From: CBDDCQ01 sp965226285 | GTDB lineage: Bacteria; Bacteroidota; Bacteroidia; Flavobacteriales; Ichthyobacteriaceae | Direction of reading: 5' to 3' | Assembly (NCBI GenBank): GCA_965226285.1 | Contig: CBDDCQ010000005.1 | Span: 186,001 to 250,000 of the forward strand | DNA length: 64,000 nt | Shown: in pieces, positions 8,193 through 17,231 of the stretch | How positions within the stretch are numbered: the stretch's first letter is position 1 | Layout of the letters: each line of letters opens with the position of its first letter | Translations under genes and position numbers: made by a program | The notes under the pieces: model-generated | What the model was told of the DNA's origin: nothing | What the model saw: the letters and a program-made list of their open reading frames with translations, nothing else | Database searches by the model: none

Positions 8193-10376
8193 TTAATCTG
8201 ATAATATAATTTTTCCGTATGAATGGGCTTTCCCATCCTCTAAAGAATGCAATTCTAGATGGTACAAATATACACCTTTTTTTAAGCCTTGTACTTTCCA
8301 TTTTACATTCCTAATTAAATATCCTTTAGATTGTATTTTCTTAGCAATAACCTGTACTAAATATCCACTTATATCGTATATTCTTATAGTAAGCTGTAAC
8401 TCTTTATTAGGTTGATTGTGATTAAACCTAAAATAAACAACATCTTTAGCAGGGTTAGGGTAAGCAAATACTCTATCTAATACCATGTTACTCTTTACCC
8501 AAAAATCAATAGATTTATAAGTATAGTTATTATATACATCCCAAACTTTAAATGTAATTTTATGTTTACCTTTTTTTAAGTTTTCGAATTTGTACTTTAC
8601 TTTTCCTTTTTTTAAACTCGATAAAACAGGTTCATAAAAATCATTTAGAGGCACTTCTTCTCGATCATCTAATTTCAATCTCATCAGATGTCCTACATTT
8701 TCATCTGTAAGATTAATTCCTGATTTATCTGTTATGGTAGCATATAATGAAGGCAAGAAATCTGTAATATCACCTGAAATAAATAAACTATCATTAAGTG
8801 ACAATTTAACCTGAGGTCCTTCAAAATCGGTTTGATTTTCATGCTGTCCAACTCCTATTTTTATCATACTGTATCCTACGGCATCGTACGACTCATTATG
8901 AGCATATAGTACTATTTTTCCATTGTCTATCGAATAATTTACATCTTTTGGAACGACAAAATTAAAATCAAATTTTCCATTTGTTATTTTTGCTTTTCCC
9001 TTGTATATAAAACTTTGAATATAATATTCCATTTTTTTACCTACACGATTATTATCTAGCGTCTGCCTTTTATTTTGTTTTCCAAATACCTCTATATCTA
9101 ACTGTCCATCGTATTCTTGATTTTTAACTTGTCCTTTGATATGAAAAGATTTAGTAGCTGTAAAATCTTCTTTGCCTAAAGATTTTCCATTGACCTGTGT
9201 AATCTCCACTTGATGATCTGGCAAAGCCAAACGCAAAGCAGGGTCTCCTATCAATGCTACATTGTATTTCTGTTTGTCCATCAGAGGAAAATAATTCTTT
9301 ACTTTCTTGAGCACCTCTCCTACCGTAGAATACCTACCACCTACCTGCTCAAAAAGATATTCAAATATTTTGGCGTTTACTCGTTTACCAAAATCTAATC
9401 CTATTTTATCAGTAGTACTGATAAGCCCTATTACTCCACCAAGTGGATTCTTTTCTTTAGCAATAGTATATTCACCCGCCGATTTATTTATAGTATTGTG
9501 GTATGAGGTATAATTACAACTCACTGTAATAAAAAAAGGCAAACGGTAAGGATTATTCATTTGTTTTACTTGATTTATAGACAAAATATTCTCAGAAGCC
9601 AAATATATATCGTTCCCATGTCCAAAATAATTAATTACAAGCGAACCATTCTCAAAAGCTTTAAATATATCTTTACTGGCTTGTTCATATTTTTCTTGCA
9701 GGGCATTTAAATCTTGCTGATAAGCGTCTAAATATATTTTGCTTATCCTAAATCTATCATATTTTTTCTGTAATTCATTACTCACCTTTTCCATCTCCTC
9801 TTGAAGAGAATACTCCCAGAATTGATCTACATCATCAGCTATAAAAGTAATGTGGTTTCTCCATTTACCAAATGATTTTGCCGAATGGTAATTTATGATT
9901 TTTTGTACCACATGATATGCTTCCTTTTTTGTTGCTACAGGCAATCTACCTATAGCCAAATCTAAGTTTCCTTTAAATACATCTGTATTGATAAAACCAA
10001 AATAATCATCAGATAATATATCGTCTTTCACATAAGAGGGTAACATTACAGTAGCATCGTTATGATTCGTATCGCCAAATAATAGAACATATTCTAGCGT
10101 TTTATCTCTAAGGTACAATGCTTTTAAAAACTGCCTTATAGATACTATTTTTTCTATATTTGGATATGATTTATAAATATTATCTACCGTAACTACCTCA
10201 ACATGAAGCTTAGAATATTTTCTGTGAAATACTGCTAACTTCTGTGCTTGTTCTACAAATTCAGATATAGTAATTATGATATATTCAGTATTTTTCATCT
10301 TTTGCAAATCTACTTGAGCCATAGATGAAATACTTAAAATGTAAAATAGTATAAAATACTTAAACACTGATATCAT
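8193..10376 (-). CDS. porU: Type IX secretion sortase PorU, short form
   Basis: PorU is the surface C25 (gingipain-like) cysteine peptidase that removes C-terminal T9SS signals and attaches cargo to A-LPS. ATG 10376 gives a 727-residue protein with signal peptide MISVFKYFILFYILSISSMAQ. The C25 domain starts almost at once (residues about 25-395). The catalytic histidine is in NYFGHGND (His about 253) and the cysteine in TVSCNYTS (Cys about 287). The C-terminus is a type A T9SS sorting domain (VFAYPNPAKDVVYFRF to GVYLYHLELHS). Family members are usually 1100-1300 residues; the long N-terminal region before the peptidase domain is missing here, yet start, promoter and frame are intact. Fragments of this gene reappear between the DUF2807 paralogues. 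Confidence 0.88.
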   Translation of the reverse strand: MISVFKYFILFYILSISSMAQVDLQKMKNTEYIIITISEFVEQAQKLAVFHRKYSKLHVEVVTVDNIYKSYPNIEKIVSIRQFLKALYLRDKTLEYVLLFGDTNHNDATVMLPSYVKDDILSDDYFGFINTDVFKGNLDLAIGRLPVATKKEAYHVVQKIINYHSAKSFGKWRNHITFIADDVDQFWEYSLQEEMEKVSNELQKKYDRFRISKIYLDAYQQDLNALQEKYEQASKDIFKAFENGSLVINYFGHGNDIYLASENILSINQVKQMNNPYRLPFFITVSCNYTSYHNTINKSAGEYTIAKEKNPLGGVIGLISTTDKIGLDFGKRVNAKIFEYLFEQVGGRYSTVGEVLKKVKNYFPLMDKQKYNVALIGDPALRLALPDHQVEITQVNGKSLGKEDFTATKSFHIKGQVKNQEYDGQLDIEVFGKQNKRQTLDNNRVGKKMEYYIQSFIYKGKAKITNGKFDFNFVVPKDVNYSIDNGKIVLYAHNESYDAVGYSMIKIGVGQHENQTDFEGPQVKLSLNDSLFISGDITDFLPSLYATITDKSGINLTDENVGHLMRLKLDDREEVPLNDFYEPVLSSLKKGKVKYKFENLKKGKHKITFKVWDVYNNYTYKSIDFWVKSNMVLDRVFAYPNPAKDVVYFRFNHNQPNKELQLTIRIYDISGYLVQVIAKKIQSKGYLIRNVKWKVQGLKKGVYLYHLELHSLEDGKAHSYGKIILSD

Positions 10377-10390
10377 ATTAAATGAAAATA

Positions 10391-10421
10391 CAAAATTAGC
10401 TAAATTAAGTCTTAATATCAA
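10391..10421 (-). promoter_or_regulatory. porU promoter
   Basis: Reverse strand: TTG at 10419-10421, 20-bp spacer, TAATTTTG at 10391-10398. The transcription start would fall near 10384, leaving a leader of under 10 nt. Recognisable copies recur in the spacers at 11650-11690 and 14130-14170. Confidence 0.65.
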
Positions 10422-10433
10422 CTCAAAAAAACC

Positions 10434-10441
10434 TAAATTTG
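10434..10441 (+). promoter_or_regulatory. Candidate -7 box for the first DUF2807 gene
   Basis: TAAATTTG precedes a conserved ~80-bp leader. The same box and leader recur at 11694-11701 (second paralogue) and 14175-14182 (fourth), but not before the third. A -33 element is not clear. Confidence 0.45.
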
Positions 10442-10525
10442 AGAATTATTTTTTAAAATATAAAAATATTGTGACAAAATCTCTATTAAATCGTCTTAAT
10501 AGTATAATAACTAAATTAATATATC

Positions 10526-11542
10526 ATGAAAAAAATAGCAATTTTTATAATTTTGTTACTTGCCAGTAATGCAAATGGACAAGGGAGTTCTAAAAAAATA
10601 AAAGGAAATGGTAATATAATTACTAAAACCATACAAACAAAAGCGTATGAGAACATCACCACCCGAAGTATTATGGATATTTTACTGGTAAAAGGAAAAG
10701 AGGGACAAATAGAAATTAAAGCAGAAGAAAATATTATCCCTTATATCACTATAGAATCTGATGGAAGCACATTAGATATAGCATTTAAAAAAGGAAGTTA
10801 TTCTATTGATTGTAAAGGTATTATCATCACTATTCCTTTTGAAGAAATTAAGAATATAAAAGGGATAGGTCCAGGAAGTATTTACTGTAAAGAAACTTTT
10901 ACTAGCCCTGAACTTAAAGTAATGATACTCGGCGGAAGTGCCAACTTTTCTAATGTAAAAGCAACTAAAGTACACCTTGAAAATAGAGGTGCAGGAAAAA
11001 TAAACTTTCATGGGCAAACCCATAGCCCTGAACTTGAAGTAACACTCCAAAGATCCGGAAGTGTCAACCTTTCTAATGTAAAAGCAACTAAAGTACACCT
11101 TGAAAATAGAGGTGCAGGAAAAATAAACTTTCATGGGCAAACCCATAGCCCTGAACTTGAAGTGACACTCCAAAGATCCGGAAGTGTCAACCTTTCTAAT
11201 GTAAAAGCAACTAAAGTACACCTTTATATTAGAGGTTCAGGAAAAATAAACTTTAATGGGCAAACCCAATCGATAACAAATTCATTATATGGATCTGGAA
11301 ATATAAAACTAAAAGGCAAAACCCAGTCCATAGAAATTTATACACGCGGTCCAGGAGATATAGAAGCCTTTGGCATGGAAACTAATATTTCCAATATTAA
11401 ATTATATGGTCGGGGTGATGTAAATGTATTTGCAAAAAACAAAATTGAATATAAAATACGCGGTTCAGGAAATATTCAGTACAAAGGAAAACCTAAATTA
11501 GAGGGTAGAATATATGGTTCAGGAGATATCAACAAGTGGTGA
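10526..11542 (+). CDS. Secreted DUF2807 (head GIN domain) protein, paralogue 1
   Basis: A 338-residue protein with signal peptide MKKIAIFIILLLASNANGQ and no lipobox, belonging to the DUF2807 'putative auto-transporter adhesin head GIN domain' family. After a conserved N-terminal part (ENITTRSIMDILLVKG, IEIKAEENIIPYI) the chain has a beta-solenoid-like periodicity marked by G-[SAP]-G turns about every 20 residues. Two identical or nearly identical 41-residue repeats lie at 10988-11233. The C-terminal part (TQSITNSLYGSGNIKLKG to IYGSGDINKW) is shared with the other three copies. No T9SS sorting domain is visible. Known family members are secreted or surface proteins of unknown function. First of four tandem paralogues. 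Confidence 0.85.
   Translation: MKKIAIFIILLLASNANGQGSSKKIKGNGNIITKTIQTKAYENITTRSIMDILLVKGKEGQIEIKAEENIIPYITIESDGSTLDIAFKKGSYSIDCKGIIITIPFEEIKNIKGIGPGSIYCKETFTSPELKVMILGGSANFSNVKATKVHLENRGAGKINFHGQTHSPELEVTLQRSGSVNLSNVKATKVHLENRGAGKINFHGQTHSPELEVTLQRSGSVNLSNVKATKVHLYIRGSGKINFNGQTQSITNSLYGSGNIKLKGKTQSIEIYTRGPGDIEAFGMETNISNIKLYGRGDVNVFAKNKIEYKIRGSGNIQYKGKPKLEGRIYGSGDINKW
10988..11233 (+). repeat. Two 123-bp in-frame tandem repeats
   Basis: Unit starts at 10988 and 11111, and the next diverged unit starts at 11234. The units are nearly base-identical (GGTGCAGGAAAAATAAACTT at each start). Confidence 0.9.
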
Positions 11543-11601
11543 AATGGTAATTTATGATTTTTTTACCATACGAAGAATCATAAATTACCATTTCACCACT
11601 T
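11534..11601. repeat. Perfect 26-bp inverted repeat at the end of DUF2807 paralogue 1
   Basis: Arms 11534-11559 and 11576-11601 are exact reverse complements around a 16-bp spacer. The left arm contains the last two codons and stop of paralogue 1. Without a T-run it is not a typical terminator, though it could stop transcription or form a bidirectional hairpin. Only the left arm remains after paralogue 2, and a mutated pair follows paralogue 3. Confidence 0.9.
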
Positions 11602-11690
11602 TATTATGCGCTTCCTTTTTTGTTACTACAAGCAATTTACCTATGAACATACAAATTTAGCTAAATTAAGTATTAATATCAACTTAAAAA
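11544..11690 (+). pseudogene. porU-derived fragments in the intergenic spacer
   Basis: Two stretches (about 11544-11560 and 11606-11640) match porU around 9884-9950 (for example GCTTCCTTTTTTGTTACTAC versus GCTTCCTTTTTTGTTGCTAC). They are followed by a copy of the porU promoter region (11650-11700 versus 10385-10441). The spacer is thus a shrunken duplicate of porU's 5' part plus its upstream region. Confidence 0.75.
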
Positions 11691-11786
11691 CACTAAATTT
11701 GAGAATTATTTTTTAAAATATAAAAATTTTGTAACAAAATCTCTATTAAATCGTCTTAATAGTATAATAACTAAATTTAAAATATC

Positions 11787-13061
11787 ATGAAAAAAATAGC
11801 AATTTTTATAATCTTGTTACTTGCCAATAATGCAAATGGACAATGGTGGGGTTCTAAAAAAATAAAAGGAAATGGTAATGTAATTACTAAAACCATACAA
11901 ACAAAAGTATATGAGAACATCACCACCCGAGGTTCTATGGATATTTTACTGGTAAAAGGAAAAGAGGGACAAATAGAAATTAAAGGAGAAGAAAATATTA
12001 TCCCCTATATCACTATAGAATCTGATGGAAGCACATTAGATATAGCATTTAAAAAAGGTTATTCTATTAGTTATAAAAAAGATATTATCATCACTGTTCC
12101 TTTTGAAGAAATTAAGAATATAAAAAGTATAGGTTCAGGAGATATTTACTGTAAAGAAACTTTTACTAGCCCTGAACTTGAAGTGATACTCAAAAGCTTG
12201 GGAAGTGCCAACTTTTCTAATGTAAACGCAAATAAAGTACACCTTGAAATTACAGGTTCAGGAAACTTTTACTGTAAAGAAACTTTTACTAGCCCTGAAC
12301 TTGAAGTGATACTCAAAAGCTTGGGAAGTGCCAACTTTTCTAATGTAAACGCAAATAAAGTACACCTTGAAATTGCAGGTTCAGGAAACTTTTACTGTAA
12401 AGAAAATTTTACTAGCCCTGAACTTAAAGTGATACTCAAAAGCTTGGGAAGTGCTAACTTTTCTAATGTAAACGCAAATAAAAAAGCACACCTTGAAATT
12501 ACAGGTTCAGGAGACTTTTACTGTGAAGAAAATTTTACTAGCCCTGAACTTGAAGTGATACTCAAAAGCTTGGGAAGTGCCAACTTTTCTAATGTAAACG
12601 CAAATAAAAAAGCAGACCTTGAAATTACAGGTTCAGGAGACTTTTACTGTGAAGAAAATTTTACTAGCCCTGAACTTGAAGTGATACTCAAAAGCTTGGG
12701 AAGTGCCAATTTTTCTAATGTAAAAGCAACTAAAGTACACCTTGAAAATAGAGGTTCAGGAAAAATAAAATTTCATGGGCAAACCCAATCGATAACAAAT
12801 TCATTACATAGATCTGGAGGTATAAGACTAAAAGGCAAAACCCAATCCATAGAAATTGATACGCACGGTTCAGGAAAGATAGAAGCTTTTGGCATGGAAA
12901 CTAATATTTCCAATATTAAATTATATGGTTCGGGCGATGTAAATGTATTTGCAAAAAACAAAATTGAATATGAAATACTCGGTTCAGGAAATATTCAGTA
13001 CAAAGGAAAACCTAAATTAGAGGGTAGAATATATGGTTCAGGAAATATCAACAAGTGGTGA
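11787..13061 (+). CDS. Secreted DUF2807 protein, paralogue 2 (repeat-expanded)
   Basis: The largest of the four paralogues (424 residues), with the same signal peptide (MKKIAIFIILLLANNANGQ) and the same N- and C-terminal parts. It differs by an expanded centre: five tandem 41-42-residue repeats, each with FTSPELEVILKSLGSANFSN, then NVNANK and a G-S-G turn (12132-12752). The downstream spacer to paralogue 3 is only 65 bp and lacks the promoter-like block, so paralogue 3 is probably transcribed from here. The repeats would lengthen a beta-solenoid-type stalk. Function unknown. Confidence 0.85.
   Translation: MKKIAIFIILLLANNANGQWWGSKKIKGNGNVITKTIQTKVYENITTRGSMDILLVKGKEGQIEIKGEENIIPYITIESDGSTLDIAFKKGYSISYKKDIIITVPFEEIKNIKSIGSGDIYCKETFTSPELEVILKSLGSANFSNVNANKVHLEITGSGNFYCKETFTSPELEVILKSLGSANFSNVNANKVHLEIAGSGNFYCKENFTSPELKVILKSLGSANFSNVNANKKAHLEITGSGDFYCEENFTSPELEVILKSLGSANFSNVNANKKADLEITGSGDFYCEENFTSPELEVILKSLGSANFSNVKATKVHLENRGSGKIKFHGQTQSITNSLHRSGGIRLKGKTQSIEIDTHGSGKIEAFGMETNISNIKLYGSGDVNVFAKNKIEYEILGSGNIQYKGKPKLEGRIYGSGNINKW
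12132..12752 (+). repeat. Five in-frame tandem repeats (123/123/126/126/123 bp)
   Basis: Unit starts at 12132, 12255, 12378, 12504 and 12630, with the next diverged segment at 12753. The 126-bp units carry one extra lysine codon. High base identity between units indicates recent expansion, different in phase and sequence from the repeats of paralogue 1. Confidence 0.9.
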
Positions 13062-13126
13062 AATGGTAATTTATGATTTTTTGTAACATATCGCCTTAAT
13101 ATTATAATAACTAAATATAAAATATC

Positions 13127-14038
13127 ATGAAAAAAATAGCAATTTTTATAATCTTGTTACTTGCAAATAATGCAAATGGACAATGGTGGGGTTCTAAAAG
13201 AATAAAAGGAAATGGTAATATAATTACTAAAACCATACAAACAAAAGCGTATGAGAACATCACCACCCGAAGTATTATGGATATTTTACTGGTAAAAGGA
13301 AAAGAGGGACAAATAGAAATTAAAGCAGAAGAAAATATTATCCCTTATATCACTATAGAATCTGATGGAAACACATTAGATATAGCATTAAAAAAAGGTT
13401 ATTCTATTAGTTGTAAAGGTATTATCATCACTGTTCCTTTTGAAGAAATTAAGAATATAATAGGGATAGGTCCAGGAAATATTTACTGTAAAGAAACTTT
13501 TACTAGCCCTGAACTTGAAGTGACAATCAAAAGTGTCGGAAGTGTCAACTTTTCTAATGTAAACGCAACTAAAGTACACCTTAATATTAGAAGTGCAGGA
13601 GACATAAACTTTCATGGACAAACCCATAGCTCTGAACTTGAAGTGACAATTCAAAATTCGGGAAGTGTCAACCTTTCTAATGTAAAAGCAACTAAAGTAC
13701 ACCTTGAAAATAGAGGTGCAGGAAAAATAAACTTTCATGGGCAAACCCAATCGATAACAAATTCATTATATGGACCTGGAGATATAAAACTAAAAGGCAA
13801 AACCCAGTCCATAGAAATTTATACGCGCGGTTCAGGGGATATAGAAGCCTTTGGCATGGAAACTAATATTTCCAATATTAAATTATATGGTCGGGGCAAT
13901 GTAAATGTATCTGCAAAAAACAAAATTGAATATGAAATACACGGTTCAGGAAATATTCAGTACAAAGGAAAACCTAAATTAGAGGGTAGAATATATGGTT
14001 CAGGAAATATCAACAAGGGGCAAAATGGTAATTTGTGA
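13127..14038 (+). CDS. Secreted DUF2807 protein, paralogue 3
   Basis: A 303-residue copy with the common signal peptide and ends. The centre has two diverged ~41-residue units (about 13475-13720). The stop used by paralogues 1 and 2 (AAG TGG TGA) is changed to AAG GGG CAA here, so the frame reads six residues further (QNGNL tail). It lacks the conserved promoter-like block, and only 65 bp separate it from paralogue 2. Same unknown surface or secreted role as its siblings. Confidence 0.85.
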   Translation: MKKIAIFIILLLANNANGQWWGSKRIKGNGNIITKTIQTKAYENITTRSIMDILLVKGKEGQIEIKAEENIIPYITIESDGNTLDIALKKGYSISCKGIIITVPFEEIKNIIGIGPGNIYCKETFTSPELEVTIKSVGSVNFSNVNATKVHLNIRSAGDINFHGQTHSSELEVTIQNSGSVNLSNVKATKVHLENRGAGKINFHGQTQSITNSLYGPGDIKLKGKTQSIEIYTRGSGDIEAFGMETNISNIKLYGRGNVNVSAKNKIEYEIHGSGNIQYKGKPKLEGRIYGSGNINKGQNGNL

Positions 14039-14082
14039 TTTTTTTACCATACGAAGAATCATAAATTACCATTTCACCTCTT
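14014..14082. repeat. Imperfect inverted repeat after DUF2807 paralogue 3
   Basis: Second copy of the hairpin at 11534-11601. Left arm about 14014-14040, right arm 14057-14082, with several mismatches in the left arm. Followed by the same porU-derived and porU-promoter-like block up to about 14182. Confidence 0.8.
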
Positions 14083-14231
14083 GATTATGCGCTTCCTTTT
14101 TTGTTACTACAGGCAATTTACCTATGAACATACAAATTTAGCTAAATTAAGTATTAATATCAACTTAAAAACACTAAATTTGAGAATTATTTTTATCGTC
14201 TTAATAGTATAATAACTAAATTTAAAATATC

Positions 14232-15011
14232 ATGAAAAAAATAGCAATTTTTATAATCTTGTTACTTGCCAATAATGCAAATGGACAATGGTGGGGTTCT
14301 AAAAAAATAAAAGGAAATGGTAATGTAATTACTAAAACCATACAAACAAAAGTATATGAGAACATCACCACCCGAGGTTCTATGGATATTTTACTGGTAA
14401 AAGGAAAAGAGGGACAAATAGAAATTAAAGGAGAAGAAAATATTATCCCCTATATCACTATAGAATCTGATGGAAGCACATTAGATATAGCATTTAAAAA
14501 CGGTTATTCTATTAATTATAAAAAAGATATTATCATCACTGTTCCTTTTGAAGAAATTAAGAATATAAAAGGGATAGGTTCAGGAGATATTTACTGTAAA
14601 GAAACTTTTATTAGCCCTGAACTTGAAGTGACACTCAAAGGATCCGGAAGTGCCAACTTTTCTAATGTAAAAGCAACTAAAGTACACCTTGAAATTAGAG
14701 GTTCAGGAGAAATAAACTTTCATGGGCAAACCCAATCGATAACAAATTCATTATATGGATCTGGAGATATAAAACTAAAAGGCAAAACGCAGTCCATAGA
14801 AATTGATATGAAAGGTTCAGGAAATATAGAAGCCTTTGGCATGGAAACTAATATTTCCAATATTAAATTATATGGTTCGGGCGATGTAAATGTATTTGCA
14901 AAAAACAAAATTGAATATAAAATATACGGTTCAGGAGATATTCAGTACAAGGGAAAACCTAAATTGTTAGAGGGTAGAATATATGGTTCAGGAGATATTC
15001 AACAGAGATAA
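14232..15011 (+). CDS. Secreted DUF2807 protein, paralogue 4 (no repeat expansion)
   Basis: Shortest member (259 residues), with the shared signal peptide and N/C-terminal parts but a single central unit. It may be closest to the unexpanded ancestor. G-S-G turns recur about every 20 residues, as in the siblings. It ends GSGDIQQR instead of INKW. porQ starts 22 bp after its stop, so the two are likely co-transcribed, giving the only physical link between this family and a T9SS gene. Confidence 0.85.
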   Translation: MKKIAIFIILLLANNANGQWWGSKKIKGNGNVITKTIQTKVYENITTRGSMDILLVKGKEGQIEIKGEENIIPYITIESDGSTLDIAFKNGYSINYKKDIIITVPFEEIKNIKGIGSGDIYCKETFISPELEVTLKGSGSANFSNVKATKVHLEIRGSGEINFHGQTQSITNSLYGSGDIKLKGKTQSIEIDMKGSGNIEAFGMETNISNIKLYGSGDVNVFAKNKIEYKIYGSGDIQYKGKPKLLEGRIYGSGDIQQR

Positions 15012-15033
15012 AAGACAGATATAAAAATTATAG

Positions 15034-16015
15034 ATGAATAAAATATTAATTTGTATATTTTCAATTTGTTTTGTTCATAGTTTAAAATGTCAAACTGCTG
15101 GAAAATCAGTATATAATTTTTTTAAACCTTACCTCATCGGCATATCAAATAAGTCTGGGAGGTAAATCTATAGCTTTACTGGGCGATGACGTAGATTTTG
15201 CCATAGAGAACCCCGCCCTATTAAACGCAAACATGACTGGTAAGATAAATTTGAGTTATGTAAATTATTTTGGAGGAATAAATTACGGACAAATAGCCTC
15301 TGCGTTTCAAATAGACAGTATCGGGCTGTTTACTGCAAGTGCTAAATACATTCATTATGGAGATATTACAAAATCACAAAATGGAGAAATAGATGGGATT
15401 TTCTCTGCTCAAGACCTATCTATAAGTATAGGGTATATTTATCCTATATTTATAAATTTCAATTTGGGCGTAAATTTCAAATTTATTAGTTCATACTTAT
15501 ATACTTATAGTTCTTATGGTATTGCCACTGATATAGGAATATCCTATCACAACCAAGTCTATAACTTTGTAACTACCCTACTAATAAGAAACATAGGTTT
15601 TCAAATTAAACCGTACCATCACAACAGAGAATCTCTGCCTTTTGAAGTACTTTTAGGCTTTAGCAAAACACTTGAAAATGCACCTATATGCTTTACTTTA
15701 ACTATAGACCATTTACAGACGTTCAACACATTATACGAAAAAGAAAATAAAAAAACTTTTGGACAAAAACTATTAAGTCATCTCATTATAGGTACAGAAA
15801 TTTTTCCCAAAAGGATGATTTCACTTCGTTTAGGTTATAACTTTAGAAAAAGCCAAGAAATGCAAGTATCATACAAAAAAGCATTTAATGGTTTATCCTT
15901 TGGTTTACAAATAAAACTAAGCCAATTTAGGTTGAGTTACGGGCAGAGTATCTACCACCTAAGGGGAGGCACGCACCAGTTTACTTTAAGAGTAGATTTG
16001 GAAAATATCTTTTAA
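15034..16015 (+). pseudogene. porQ: Type IX secretion protein PorQ, frameshifted near the N-terminus
   Basis: PorQ is a barrel protein of the PorU-PorV-PorQ-PorZ attachment complex in the outer membrane. ATG 15034 opens a signal-peptide frame (MNKILICIFSICFVHSLKCQ) that stops after about 45 codons. From 15124 the conserved PorQ sequence (SLGGKSIALLGDDVDFAIENP, MTGKINLSYVNYFGGINYG, then RGGTHQFTLRVDLENIF) is in another frame. Dropping one T from the T7 run at 15117-15123 joins the two into 326 residues, the normal length. It may be real inactivation, slippage or phase variation, or a sequencing error. It overlaps the convergent TIGR02757 gene by four bases. Confidence 0.82.
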
Positions 16016-16779
16016 AAATCTTCAAATACTCCTAATCCAAATAGTGCATAATCGTACTTTGCAGGGTCTTTGTCATCAAATGCTCTCAAATGACTATCCA
16101 ATTCTTCCAGTGCTTTCCAGTCGTTTTGTTTTCGGGTAATCAGTCCTAACTTTCTACCTATATTTCCAGAATGCACATCTAATGGACAAGATAGTACACT
16201 AGGACAAATCGTATTCCATATTCCAAAATCTACTCCACAATTATCTTGCCTTACCATCCATCTCAAAAACATATTAATTCTCTTAGCTGCTGAATTTTTC
16301 ATAGGGTCGGCTATATGTTTAGTCGTCCTGATGGGATAAGGAATTTCAAAAAATACTTTTTTAAACTCATGTATCGCATATTTTACACTACCCTGTTTGA
16401 TATGAGTTGCAAAAAGAAATTCTAACCCGCTGTGTTTTATATAGATATTTTTAAGCGATTGTATAAAAAAAGAAAAATCTACCCCTTTAAAAGTCCTGTG
16501 TACAAACCCTTTTACACTATCTAAGTCTTTTGAGGTGTGATTGACTACAAAATCATAAGGGGAATTGTCCATCAATTGCATCATTTTACCAGCACTATTG
16601 ATAATCATAGAACGCTTGCCCCAAGCAATAATAGAAGTCAAAAAAGCAGCAACTTCAATATCCTCCTTTTGTGTAAACCTATGAGGTATCTGTATTGGGT
16701 CGGTCTCTATATAAGATAGAGTATTATATTGCCTTACTTTATGGTTTAAAAACTCTTTGACTTTTAATGCATTCATCAT
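16012..16779 (-). CDS. TIGR02757 (DUF2400) family protein
   Basis: A 255-residue cytoplasmic protein of the TIGR02757 family, recognised by AAFLTSIIAWGKRSMIINSA, the FVHRTFKGVDFSFF segment and the C-terminal CPLDVHSGNIGRKLGL with the conserved aspartate and histidine. The family is thought to be related to helix-hairpin-helix DNA glycosylases, but its substrate has not been established, so no function is assigned. Start ATG 16779 or the adjacent ATG 16776. Confidence 0.85.
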   Translation of the reverse strand: MMNALKVKEFLNHKVRQYNTLSYIETDPIQIPHRFTQKEDIEVAAFLTSIIAWGKRSMIINSAGKMMQLMDNSPYDFVVNHTSKDLDSVKGFVHRTFKGVDFSFFIQSLKNIYIKHSGLEFLFATHIKQGSVKYAIHEFKKVFFEIPYPIRTTKHIADPMKNSAAKRINMFLRWMVRQDNCGVDFGIWNTICPSVLSCPLDVHSGNIGRKLGLITRKQNDWKALEELDSHLRAFDDKDPAKYDYALFGLGVFEDF

Positions 16780-16824
16780 TACAATTTTACACGTTAAAAG
16801 TAATACTTTAAATATAAACTGATT

Positions 16825-17182
16825 TTAACAACCTTTATTATTGCAATGTAGTGGTATGATTTTTCTATTTACGGCTAATTGATTATATACTATATCCCCT
16901 AATTTAGTAACTTTTAAAAGCCACAATAATGGTACAAAAACCCACAGCAAAGGCAACCTACAAAAAATTAAAAACAAAGATAGGTAACCGTAAAACCATT
17001 TATTCCCCAATTTAGAAGCCATCTTTTTTTATAGCTAAATTTGCATTTAATCCTCTGATATGTAGATTATCCCTTAGTTTTTTTACCTCTACTAAACCCA
17101 ACCCATTCCATCGATTTACAAACTTTGCAAATCGAGTACAATTAGGACACCAATTGTCATAAAAAATAATTATTTTTTCCAT
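16825..17182 (-). pseudogene. DCC-family thiol-disulfide oxidoreductase, frameshifted
   Basis: ATG 17182 begins MEKIIIFYDNWCPNCTRF, whose D-x-W-C-x-x-C motif is typical of the small DCC1-like (DUF393) thiol-disulfide oxidoreductases. That frame stops shortly after an A7 run (reverse strand, near 17021-17032). The remainder (SKLGNKWFYGYLSLFLIFC, a hydrophobic helix pair, ending CNNKGC) continues in another frame from 17022. Removing one A gives a normal 118-residue protein. Whether this is genuine loss or a homopolymer error cannot be decided from the sequence. Confidence 0.75.
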
Positions 17183-17231
17183 ATTACCTTAAAAAATTAC
17201 ACTGATCAAAGTAATTACAATATGAGTGGTT

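Noticed and set aside
10772..11221. Antisense frame inside DUF2807 paralogue 1 (and similar ones at 12773, 13388 and 14720)
   Set aside because: They arise from the repeated sense codons; the sense genes have signal peptides and family features.
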